DNA of 64,000 nucleotides from Metopolophium dirhodum (Eukaryota > Arthropoda > Insecta > Hemiptera > Aphididae). Every line of letters starts with the position of its first letter. The stretch's first letter is position 1. The notes beneath the pieces were generated by a model that saw nothing but the letters and a program-made list of their open reading frames with translations, ran no database searches and had not been told where the DNA came from. A program made the translations under genes and the position numbers. Positions 1-10,225 of the stretch are shown piece after piece. Location of the stretch: assembly GCF_019925205.1 (NCBI RefSeq), contig NC_083568.1, positions 21,450,393 to 21,514,392 of the forward strand. Reading direction: 5' to 3'.

Positions 1-3000
1 CCGCAGACATACGTCGAGTTGAATTATTGATTGAATTACGATAGTACCTAACAAAAAATGTAACGTTTAAAAAATATAAATCCAGAGAGTTGAATCGTTA
101 ATTATGATATTAATAAAACGATCGTGCATAATGAAACTTAATACTATAGTGCTCTGTGTAGTTTTTGCGCACCCTCTCGTCTAATGATGTTTGTTTACCA
201 ATCAGATAATATAATTAATTTCATATTTCATATTTCCGGTATGAACTCTCAGAAAATTGTCGAGTAACAATGCTTTGAAGTATCAGACAAACACAAATCA
301 CATACACCATGTACGTTGTTTTTTTTTTTGTGAAAATGTATCTATACGTGTATACATAACAATTCAAGCGTTCAATTGCAATATTACGAGTGATTGATTA
401 ACTTTATTGAGTTTATACCAAATAGCGTAGTGATATCAAAATAATTTATTCACATTTTTTTGTGCTCATTCATGGAGTGAATTAATATAATGTAATTAGA
501 TCACTGGTTCATCTAGCAATAACCAATGTTGTATTTCATAGTTTAATGAAAAAATAATAAAATTACATAGATTTTTCAATTTCCTATTCCTGATTGATGA
601 CCTCATAAGCCACCGTTACGGTTTTTTTTTTTATAAAAACAATTTTGTTTTAAATCTTATTATATACAGCACTATGATTGATTGATAGATATAAACTCTC
701 AATTTTTACAATAAACAACCAAATATTCTTTTGACATTATATTTCATATATATTTTCATACATCATCAATATTTTTAGTAAATAAATATGCTTCGGATAG
801 TGAAATTTAAAATACAAGTTGCCATGAAAAAATCAATAATTAATAGAGGTTTTTCCCACTTACGACACGAAGTGAGAAAAAACCTAGCAGGTTACTTGCC
901 TCAAATTGTTCAAATAATTAATAGTTAATCCCATAGGTATAAGTTGTAGGTTTTGAACTGTAAAAAAATATACGTTTAATAGTTGTATACGTTTAAAATT
1001 TGACTGTATATTAATATTAATATATATAAAATTAAATCGAATTAGTTGACCAATTTATCAATATGTTTTCTATAATAGATTCAATTATTGCTTATTTGTA
1101 TCTCCTATTTAATATGATTATAATATTCGTCCAATAAACATAAAACTTGTAAAATGTGTTCCTCGATTTCAAATGATTGCTTTCAAAATATTATTCTGTA
1201 AGTTTGGTATTAAACATTACTGCATCGTTTATTTTGTTTTATTTTATTTTCTTTGGTACTGCGGAACTTACAATATATTATTACATGCTCATAACTATAT
1301 TACAGCTACGTACATACGTTCGGTGTACATTCAATATTATTTATGTACGTGCGTTTTGTTTAATTATTGTATGTTATTTATGATCACTAAAATATTTTAG
1401 TTTTCATATACCATTAACTTCTGAATTGTATCAAAAGTAATCAGTGTCAACCATAAATTCACGTTTATATTTATGTTTAAATTGTTTTCACTAGACCACT
1501 GTTTTTGGGCTATTTAAAATAATTTTAACTTTCGAATTTTTTAGTTTAATTCATAACATTTTTTTCTCATCCAAATTGCTTGGTAATTTAATACAAGGTT
1601 CTTTATAAGTGTAGACACAGGAAATCTACTATACAGAAACATTAAATAGATACCCCAGATGTTTTATACATGGATATTAATTATGAAAGTAATTAAAATT
1701 ATTTAAAAATTACATTTATATATTTTTATGATGGACTAACAACTCGAAATTGTTAGGTTATATAATATTATGAAGTCCGTTTCCTTTATCGATTAATTCG
1801 AGGTTTTGAATTTAATTGTTGGATATGAAATATTCTAAGATAATTAACGCTGACACAGATTTTATTGTGTTATATTATACCTAGCCACTAGGTAGTTATG
1901 TTGATTTTTCTTTTCCTTGACTCAAATACACACTATAGTTAATATATGTTTTGAAAATTGAAGGCGTATACATACTTGGAGTTTATGATTTTATACGTTT
2001 TCTACTATAGTGTAATAAGTTATTGTACTAATGTAATAAGTTATTGTATAGCAAAAATAATTTTTCATTTTCTATATAAATTTAAAGTGAGTGATTGATT
2101 TATTCCTGAATACATTAATACTACTACCTACCCTTATGGTCATACACCTCTATTAATTTAATATAATAATAATTTTTCGTTTCAAACGTATATTATAAAC
2201 AAAATGTAATACAAATACAATTAGTAATAAGGTGATTTGTAAATTTTAATAAAAATATACACTGAAACCCGTTTGCATAGATATTTTTACCCGTTGAATT
2301 CTAATATACTGAATATAGTATCTATATATGCTTTAAAGTACATAGATTCAATCTCGAGGATCAATAATAAATTAACGACTTTGTTGAAATCACCGAGATT
2401 GTGAATGCGTGTAATGAGTTTAAATATTAATTTATATTTTATATGATATGACTATATGTTCTTTAAAATACCGTACTCTATTTATGTAACGATTTATGTA
2501 GTTTAGTTTAATTTGCTTCTAGTTTTCTCTTGGGTGCTTTGGGGTGGGGTGAGGTGCTATGTTTAAAACGTTTTTACAACCTATAGTATTTAAAAGTTCC
2601 TTTTGATCTATAGTGTCATAAATAAGCAAACCAATTTTACGCGACTTGGAGCTACCTGGTAATAAATAACACAGCCAGCAAAAGCACATCTCATGTGTAC
2701 GCCCCTTGACGCCAAATGCACGCGTAAATGTCGTGGCATCTCTATGGCAGTCGTTGCATAACTAACTTACTCATACTCCCAAACCATTTGAAGCCCTTTA
2801 ATTTAATATTTCACTTGATAGGTTTCAATAAATTACGATACAAAATGTATAAATATTTAAGCTTTAACGATATATATATTTGACATACTCAATGCCAACT
2901 TATTCATTGGAATTTGAAAAATCCATTTCCTCGACTCACTGTTTGGGAAATACGAATATCAGAATATGTAATAATATAGCTAGGTCGGTACATATTATAT

Positions 3001-3200
3001 GTATTTTTTTATTTGTCTGATCCGTTTTCTATAAGTTCAAATAGAAGTTAATAACAATAATCTATGAAATAATTTTATTTTATATTATTAATATACTACG
3101 TGATTTGTATTTGGCAAAAATTAGTTCAACCTATCGTATCGTTGAAATGAAAAAAACACATTACTAATTAAAATATTAACGATTTATAAAATACCATTAA
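1..3200. other. AT-rich DNA without identified genes
   Basis: Apart from the hairpin at 847-885 I see no supported feature. A pair of overlapping ATG frames at 1173-1400 (75 and 68 codons) are Phe/Tyr/Cys/Ile-rich, as expected from AT-rich random sequence. Confidence 0.6.
847..885 (+). repeat. Stable hairpin
   Basis: AGGTTTTTCCCACTT (847-861) pairs with AAGTGAGAAAAAACCT (870-885) with one mismatch and one bulge, around the 8-base loop ACGACACG. No gene flanks it. It may be a tiny foldback remnant. Confidence 0.6.
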
Positions 3201-3204
3201 AAAT

Positions 3205-3345
3205 AGAGGCGGACGGAGTCTCCACTCAGAATTGTTTTTCGTATTAAATGATTTATTATTGAATTCAAATTTAACACATCCAGTACAGCGACCTACTCAA
3301 TGACGACACTCGAAACCTACAGCAGAGCCACTTCCCCGGGTTTTC
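3205..3345 (+). repeat. Repeat family A, right-end copy
   Basis: This copy shares with 35757-35888 and 56495-56655 the ordered landmarks CTCAGAAT-GTTTTTC, ATGATTTATTATTGAATTC, AAATTTAACACATCCA, CGACCTACTCAATGACGAC, CTCGAAACCTAC and CAGAGC-ACTTCCCC. Only the right end is recognisable here, and the left boundary is not clear. Confidence 0.7.
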
Positions 3346-3349
3346 TCTG

Positions 3350-4470
3350 ATTCCACTTCCACATTATATTCGAGACCCTATAGAACTGTATTATATTAAA
3401 TTTATTCTTGAATTATAGTGACAATTTATTTCAATCACTACTATAATTATTAATTTATATTTTATACAATGTAACATAGTATATTACAGTATCAGCTGAA
3501 AATTATGAAATATCTGTTTCATGTACAGACAGCTCTTGAATCCGATATACGAATGCTACACCGATTTCAGAACTTCCGTTTTGTCTATTTATTTCCGTCC
3601 ATAAGTAATGTAAAGTAGTGTTTCAGGATGCAGCTTTATGCAAGGTCATATTATAAGTACATATAGTTTCCTGCTATAATATATTGTAATAGGGTCTTTA
3701 GAATTTTGAATTTATAGCACACTTTTTTTAAGTCAAACAAGATTTTTATAGGTCACTAAAAATGCATGCTATTTGTAACTTTTTGATTATCTTTCCACCG
3801 TTTTAGATGAAATAGATTAGATGTATGAGTATACATCTTATCAAACGCATCATTTTAAATTTGTTTTGTTCATTATAGTTTTAAAAATTCTGATCATTGT
3901 TGTCATTAATATTTAGTTGAAATAATTTGAAAAATTGTTAGATTATATAATTGACAATTGTATTGTATTTTAGATTCAGAGTGATATATAATGATTTGTA
4001 TGTATTTTTTTGTGTTTGTCATCGTGTTAAGAAATCATAATTTTTTAAAAAATTCGGATAAACTAACAAATATAGCAGAAAAACGGAAATATAATTTATG
4101 CAACACCAGATATCAACCGTAATGATTTTTTTTTGTTAAGTTCATAACGAATAAACCATAAAACCATAGGGGATTTAAGAACTTGGAGTACTAATTTTAA
4201 GTTATTTATAGACATTTGAAATGTTCAAATTTGTTCTTTTTCGATAATTATTGATTAAAAGTTTTTTCTCGTGGAAAACCTTAAAAATTAAAATAAGATT
4301 CTTCATACTTTTTTATTACAGCAAACTAAAAATATTTAAAAAAACGTAGGGACACACATTTTTATTTTTAGACAGTCGAAGTTCATATTTTTATAATATA
4401 GAATATTTAAACGAAAAACTACTTAAATCTGAAATCGACGCGCTGAAATACAACATTTATTTAGGATTGA
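3350..4470. other. AT-rich DNA without identified features
   Basis: No open frame, RNA signal or bounded repeat could be supported here. Confidence 0.6.
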
Positions 4471-4471
4471 G

Positions 4472-4720
4472 GTTTTTTTTTTTTTTTTGGAATGCACTGT
4501 CACACATTTCTATGTACGTTTGAAATGTTTGCATAATTAATTCGCTGGACGTTCGATTGTGACAAGTTGGTTTGAGAGTGAACCGTCAACACCTGTCCGG
4601 TGCTCAGCATCAGTCGATCAAAGTATGGCCAGTTAGAGTGAGTTGTTAAAAGCTTATCTTTTAAGCATGACTGAAATCCGTGACACATCGATGGAGACAC
4701 ATAATGGTGAAGTAAAGTAA
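4472..4720 (-). pseudogene. Possible 3' end of a retrocopied transcript
   Basis: On the minus strand a frame is open from after TAG near 4738 and has an ATG at about 4688 (start MCHGFQSCLKDK). It ends at TGA 4500-4502, and about 12 bases later there is a run of 16 A (4473-4488 as T on the plus strand). Frame, stop, very short 3' tail and poly-A in that order resemble a 5'-truncated retrocopy or LINE 3' end. I do not recognise the protein. No target duplication or AATAAA was found. Confidence 0.25.
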
Positions 4721-7569
4721 AATATAACTTTTGGGTCTAGTAAGCCATCTATAATTTCTGTAGCACGTCCGTATAACTTCAGCTGTTTATATATTATAAT
4801 AATCCAATATTAACACTCCTATATGTACATAACAACAAGTATACAGAGTGGTGAGTAGTGTTCTCCTATTAAACCTTAAATTTTAATTGAAGCCAAATTA
4901 ATTTGTTATGCGTTTGAAAATAAAATCGTAATGTGATTGGATATTTCAATGAAAAAAAAACGATTTTAGTTATTGTGTTTAAAATGAATAATATTATTAA
5001 CTAATGGGAATATTAATATATTATTATTTTATATACACAATACAGTTTTTTAAATATTTAGATTAATTTTAACCTTTACTACAAAGTTTCGTACAAGGAA
5101 TTTAATATAAAATTACTCGTTTCTATCCACGGCCACTGCACATTTCTGTAAATACATAATCGCGATAAGATGAAAAACTAAACAATTAAAAATTAACGTT
5201 AATGGGCAGACACTCAGCAGCACTACCTGACTAGGAATGATGGTAATAATTATTGTTTGAATATTTTATGGTCATGCATAATTAATAATGATTTAAAATT
5301 ATATTTTAATATAGGTAAGACATTTGTTTTCTAATACCAACTTTTGAATAAAAACTGTCTGTAGTGGTAGGCAATTTATATGACAGTGATATTTACAACG
5401 ATTCTTATTACATTCCGCTTGAATACTAAAATAGGTACGGTAAAATAAATAATATTTTATTACTTACGTAACTTTAGCCTAAAATACTTTTAAGTAAAAT
5501 TTATGTTGACATTTCACTGACGATTCTCTCTGTATGATCCATTTCCTGGCCTCAGAATGGAATGGGATGAGTCTTTATGTCAATATTATTACTCTTTGGT
5601 ACGAACACAATCAAAGAGCAGCACTATATTGGGTTACCTTGTCTTTACGGTTCAATAAATAATCATAGTACTGACTTAACTAACTTGGTGTGCACAAACG
5701 TGCGCAGGTGCGTTGTACGGGATACTATTGAAAGCTTAGTGATGTAAAACCATTCCACTGATTTAAATTTCCACGAAAGAATATACATATTTTATCTACA
5801 GCAACTCATAATATTGAGGAAAGAATATTGTTTACGGCTGGTTCGTGTTTAAGACAAAGTGAGTCAGTAGACGTGTAGGTATTACAATAAATGATTAACA
5901 CATCGATTGATCCAACAAGATTTTAATTAGATACATTTTTTCTATACCTATATTATGGGCAATCTATGTAGAAAGTTTAATTAATAATATATTAATATTA
6001 TGCTTATACAAAACAACGCAGAAGGATTTAAATGAAACTTCGTAGACTATAATTATAACGTTTGATGAAAATCTAATAAAATTTGTTATTATAACAATAT
6101 TATAACGAATAAAATTTAATTGATTAAACAATAACTTTATTAACATATTAAAAATTTTACTTAAAAAATGTAGCGATTATTGTACTTGACCGAAAAACTA
6201 TTCTTCATGGAGTTTGATTTAAAGAAAATGGTATAAGTATATTTTTTTTTGTAATCAGATTTTTAGTTAAGATTAACATTACATATTTTAATTACCGATA
6301 AATATAGGTATTTTTCTTAATAATTACAAAGAAGTTTTGGAAATTACGTTTTATAGTATAATCTAGTATGTTGGATCTGTGTTAATACATGCTTTTTAAT
6401 ACCTACAAAATATATGTTTTTACTTTTCATCACAATAGTTTTTTCCTGTGTTAGTGTTTCATATTAATAAATATAGGATTAAGCTTAGAGCTTAATAAGA
6501 ATTAAAATAGTTCTAAAACCATGATGTTAAGTTGATAAATATGGTTCAAACTCCAATATTATGGGGCAAAAAGTAGAAAATTTCCATTACTGCATTAAAT
6601 GCATTCACATTTAACAACGATACAAATAAAAGAAGCCAGATAGTTTTGTGTTTAGTAAATGTTTTAGATAGGTACTAGCTTCAAATTAACAATTATTAAT
6701 TCTTAAGAATAATTATTTAGAAAATGAACAAAATAGTTGGTGAATGAATGAATGATAATGAATTCAATTAAAGATAATCATTAATAAATTAGGACCTATG
6801 ATTATTATGATCTAACGAATAGTAATTTTAATTAACATCAATCATTATACGTCTTAGGTTTTAATTTTTTGTAAAAATTGCTGTATACGTCATAATATTA
6901 TGTAAAACACCTTAATATTGTGTATTATAAAATTAACATTGGTAGGAATAACTGGAATATTTACACAGCACCAGTTTTCAAAAAAATTGATTCCATTTTT
7001 TGTTGTTATCACTTATCCATAAAGAAAAAATCTTAAGAGTTCAAAATTGTCACTAAATAAATATTTGTATTAGTATTTTCTTTATGTCATATAATTTTCA
7101 ATATATGTTGTCTCTTATCAAGCTAACTATAATCAAGCTACTTCAGTTGAGTAAATCAATTTTTTTTTTAAATTCATATGGCTTAGAAATTTAAAACAAG
7201 ATTAATTCCTCATAAGATTTTTTTATGGACATTTTGAGGAATACCTAACATAAAACATATTGGAGATCCGAGCTCAATTAGACTTGATGACAAATTCAAA
7301 TATGTATTTATAAAATAATATCTGCGTGTGTACTGTGTAAGACAAATTTGGAAATTCACGATTTCAAATCCCAGACATTTTTAGATTTGATTCTTCAAAA
7401 TTACTGGACACAATCCAATTTGCTACCAGAAATCACCCTTAGAGTTGAAAACTGAATCATGTCCATTGCTCTAAAAAGTGATGACGGAAAAAAACGAAAA
7501 ACACACGTCTTCATTGTTATAACGAATACATTAATTCCACTACCCCGAGAATGCGTAATATAAATTATA

Positions 7570-7591
7570 ATATATATATATATATATATAT
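7570..7591 (+). repeat. (TA)n microsatellite
   Basis: About ten perfect TA units. Confidence 0.9.
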
Positions 7592-8465
7592 TTATATTGA
7601 TTCGCAAACCATTTTAATTTGTTTCATTCTTTCTACGGCCATTTAAATTGTATATATTTGTGCTATAACAATAATGGATACTCGAATGGAACAGTTCACT
7701 ATTGATTTGGTTTTTCGCAGTAATACATTATACAAGTATAATGAAATAAATATAATGAAATAAATTATATTTGAATTTTTTCCAACTTCAAATATGTTTT
7801 ATAGTATTACTATTTATATATCTGTAATTTATCCGAAACTATGTTATAAATTATATTATATTTAAATATTATATGCCATACACGTTTAATTAATATAATA
7901 TTGTCAAATGCTGTAAAAAAACTGCAGAGGCGCTTGTAAAATGTCCTGTACAAAAAACTACCGTCGTGTTCAATTTGCAATCTAAAAAGGTTCAGGATAA
8001 GACTATTCTTGACTATGTTTACTACTCGAGAAAATGTAAACAGAAAAAAAAATGAAACGCAAATGTAAAGCCTGTGGCTTTTACGTTACGTTTAGAATTC
8101 AACCATACAGCTTCTCTAGATACCTTCTTGATAACCAAAATCGACCCACCACCACCAACAGCTATCCTTCACGGAATACCCATTTACGCACGCTGTTACT
8201 GCAGATGACTATAATATCATTGTACGAATGTGAGAACACACGATATTTGTGTACGAAATATTTGATTATATATAATATAGGTTCTAAAAAACATCTTCAT
8301 GATGGGCCGACACGAAAACGAATGACATTTACAGGGACATATGGGTCAAGGTGCTAGATCGCGTATACGAATCGGAACCTATTTACTTATCGTATGGTAT
8401 AATAAGGTATTTTTGTGTAACGCCATCAATCATTATAATGTGTGAAGAAATCATCTACTGATATA

Positions 8466-8483
8466 GGAGGAGGAGGAGGAGGT
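8466..8483 (+). repeat. (AGG)n microsatellite
   Basis: About six AGG/GGA units, purine-rich, 270 bp before the LTR element. Confidence 0.8.
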
Positions 8484-8751
8484 GATGAGTATTATTACGA
8501 CCTAATATATTATTCAGGTTGTTTCACCGTTTGTGGAGTGTGGACGCCCGTCCGACAACCTGCAAGTATGCCCTGCCCACAAATATTTGAAAAAGTTAAT
8601 GAGAATTAGTAATCAAACTCTATGGAAATATTTACATGAATTAACACTATGAATTGAAAATGTCTAATTATTATCAAAGAACAATAAAAAAAAACAAATT
8701 TATATACCCAGAAGACAGTGAAACTTGTAAAATTCGATCACAATTGTTTAA

Positions 8752-8755
8752 GACG
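8752..8755. repeat. Target-site duplication, left (GACG)
   Basis: GACG lies immediately before the TGTAA start of the 5' LTR and is repeated exactly after the 3' LTR at 16120-16123. Four bases is a usual duplication length for Ty3/Gypsy integrases. Confidence 0.85.
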
Positions 8756-9203
8756 TGTAACGGGATAAAACGGAGTGCCCATTTAGGTGGCGCACTCTCG
8801 TGGCCCGTTACCCCACCGTCACCTGCAAAGACTACCGCGCGCTCGTGCGATTACAGAGTCGGCGAAACATCGGCGAACGCCCAAACCCAACCGCCCCGCA
8901 CAGCCACAGATAGCGCCCATGCAGTACCCGATTTCCGGACGCCTGCCGCCCTCCGGGAAATCACTGATTAAATAAAAACCCCTCAACTTAAAACCAAAGT
9001 TGAAAGTAATCCAGAATCCAGACCAGTAGAGCTATCTCCCAGGATATTTTAAGTGGTTTTAGGTACGACCGGACCACCCAAAGAGACCAAAACCGCTACC
9101 ATAACACCACCCCTATCGCTACGGCCAGACTTAACATAAGTATGGGCCAACGAGCACAGCAACAGCAACCTTCGTCCCCTTCGCTGAGTGCGGCGAGCTA
9201 GTA

Positions 9204-9327
9204 AACCGGCCGGTACTTTGTGACCGGTAGACACGGGAACTTCCGCCAAACAATAGAACAGCGCCTTGCCTCCAGTCTGCAGAAGCCGGCCGGTATTTAA
9301 TGACCGGCAGATACGGTGATGCCACAG
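9204..9327 (+). promoter_or_regulatory. Paired CCGGCCGGT motifs in the LTR
   Basis: Two imperfect copies of a 32-bp motif begin near 9205 and 9295, 90 bp apart. Each contains CCGGCCGGTA, then TT, TGACCGG and AGA-ACGG. CCGGT and ACCGG within each copy can pair as a short stem. Spaced duplicates of a GC-rich half-palindrome in an LTR are compatible with binding sites for a host factor, but that role is only inferred. The same pair is in the 3' LTR at about 9204+6018. Confidence 0.4.
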
Positions 9328-9384
9328 ACTGTTCCCACCAACTAGTGACGTTCATCCGTCCAGTTGGCTACCCTGTCCGCTATC

Positions 9385-9805
9385 GTTGTTGAGAACGCCG
9401 AGCCATCGCCGCCGCCGTCCAACCCGTTACGCCCGTTTATCCGAGAACGCCGAGCCGTTGCCGCCGCCGTCCGGACCCAGTTGTACCGCTACCGTTAATT
9501 GAGGACGTCGAGCCATCGCCGCCGCCGTCTGATCCAGTTGTGCCGCTAAGTTTATCCGAGAACGCCGAGCCGTTGCCGCCGCCGTCCGGACCCAGTTGTG
9601 CCGATACCGTTATTGAGAACGTCGAGCCATCGCCGCCGTCGTCCAACCCGTTACGTAAGCCTATCCGAGAACGCCGAGCCGTTGCCGCCGCCGTCCGGAC
9701 CCAGTTGTGCCGCTACCGTTATTGAGAACGTCGAGCCATCGCCGCCGTCGTCCAACCCGTTACGTAAGTCTATCCGAGAACGCCGAGCCGTCGCCGCCGC
9801 CGTCA
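9385..9805 (+). repeat. CCG-rich tandem array inside the 5' LTR
   Basis: A compound unit recurs about four times. It has one half built on GAGAACGCCGAGCCGTTGCC and one half built on GAGAACGTCGAGCCATCGCC. The CCGAGAACGCC landmark occurs at 9441, 9556, 9665 and 9774, giving spacings of 115, 109 and 109 bp. The two half-units (about 55 bp) are related, so a simple repeat appears to have been doubled and then amplified. The last two units are nearly identical, which suggests ongoing unequal exchange or slippage. Confidence 0.9.
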
Positions 9806-10047
9806 CCCGACTGTACCCCGTTGTACCATCACGACCGGAGCAGTACGACATCCACGAGGCTGCCCCACAGACATATACCTCATACTAATCCACAGACCCA
9901 CATCGTGAGTTCAATGTATGATTCCCACCACTAAATGTATTCCCAGATAAATCATTTGTATTTTTGTAAACTCTTTTAATATTGATCAGTAAAAGAAAAT
10001 ATTGTAAAAATTGGATCAAAAATATTGTTAAAATATTAGTTGATGAA

Positions 10048-10053
10048 AATAAA
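10048..10053 (+). terminator. AATAAA polyadenylation signal, 5' LTR copy
   Basis: AATAAA lies 48 bp before the end of the LTR, in AT-rich sequence that follows the GC-rich array. In the 5' LTR the signal must be bypassed or lie too close to the promoter to be used. The copy in the 3' LTR (16066-16071) is the functional one. Confidence 0.5.
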
Positions 10054-10102
10054 CGAATTATTCAAGTATAACCTAAACGACAACCGTCTGTTTTCATTAC
10101 AT

Positions 10103-10113
10103 TGGCGCCCAAC
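10103..10113 (+). promoter_or_regulatory. Primer-binding site (tRNA-Lys type)
   Basis: TGGCGCCCAAC starts one base after the 5' LTR. It is complementary to the CCA-ending 3' terminus of insect tRNA-Lys(CUU) as I remember it (...GTTGGGCGCCA). The match stops after 11 nt, which is within the range used by Ty3/Gypsy elements. The tRNA identity is from memory and should be confirmed against the host tRNA set. Confidence 0.8.
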
Positions 10114-10152
10114 TGCAGTGCTCGATTAGGAAGAAATTCCACTTCGACCTAC

Positions 10153-10220
10153 GAGAAGAAAACTACATCGTTTTTAGAAGAAAAACTACTTCGTGTCAAT
10201 TAAGAAGAAAACTACATCTC
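10153..10220 (+). repeat. Triplicated purine-rich leader motif
   Basis: Three close copies of AGAAGAAAACTACATC lie at about 10154-10169, 10176-10192 and 10204-10219, just before the Gag start codon. They are spaced about 22-28 bp apart. A GTG-initiated reading of this stretch would add 11 residues to Gag, but the first ATG in strong context is downstream, so this is treated as untranslated leader. Roles in packaging, dimerisation or splicing-enhancer activity are possible but unproven. Confidence 0.6.
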
Positions 10221-10225
10221 TAACA

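Larger units (their letters stand above)
4740..8751. other. AT-rich DNA before the LTR element
   Basis: Contains only two microsatellites and a few frames of 60-101 codons. The longest (8052-8357, ATG start, two CxxC-like cysteine pairs early on) has no recognisable domain. No clear left boundary of any larger element is seen before the LTR. Confidence 0.55.
8756..10101 (+). repeat. 5' LTR
   Basis: This is a 1,346-bp direct repeat of 14774-16119 (constant offset 6018). Its ends are the 5-bp inverted repeat TGTAA/TTACA. It is GC-rich and holds a TATA-like AT stretch after a GC-rich block near 8967-8980, two CCGGCCGGT-containing motifs, a 109-115-bp tandem array, and an AATAAA near its 3' end at 10048. 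Small frames across the array on both strands (up to about 100 codons) encode only Arg/Pro- or Gly/Asp-rich repeats created by the CCG-rich units, and they are not considered genes. Confidence 0.97.

Noticed and set aside
9049..9934. Several overlapping 60-100-codon frames on both strands of the 5' LTR, repeated identically in the 3' LTR
   Set aside because: They are created by the CCG-rich tandem units and encode only repetitive Arg/Pro or Gly/Asp peptides. They occur in several frames at once and many lack an ATG.
10193..10225. Extension of Gag by 11 residues from a GTG
   Set aside because: GTG is a poor start in a eukaryote. The next in-frame ATG at 10226 has a strong context, and the extension only reads through the leader repeats.
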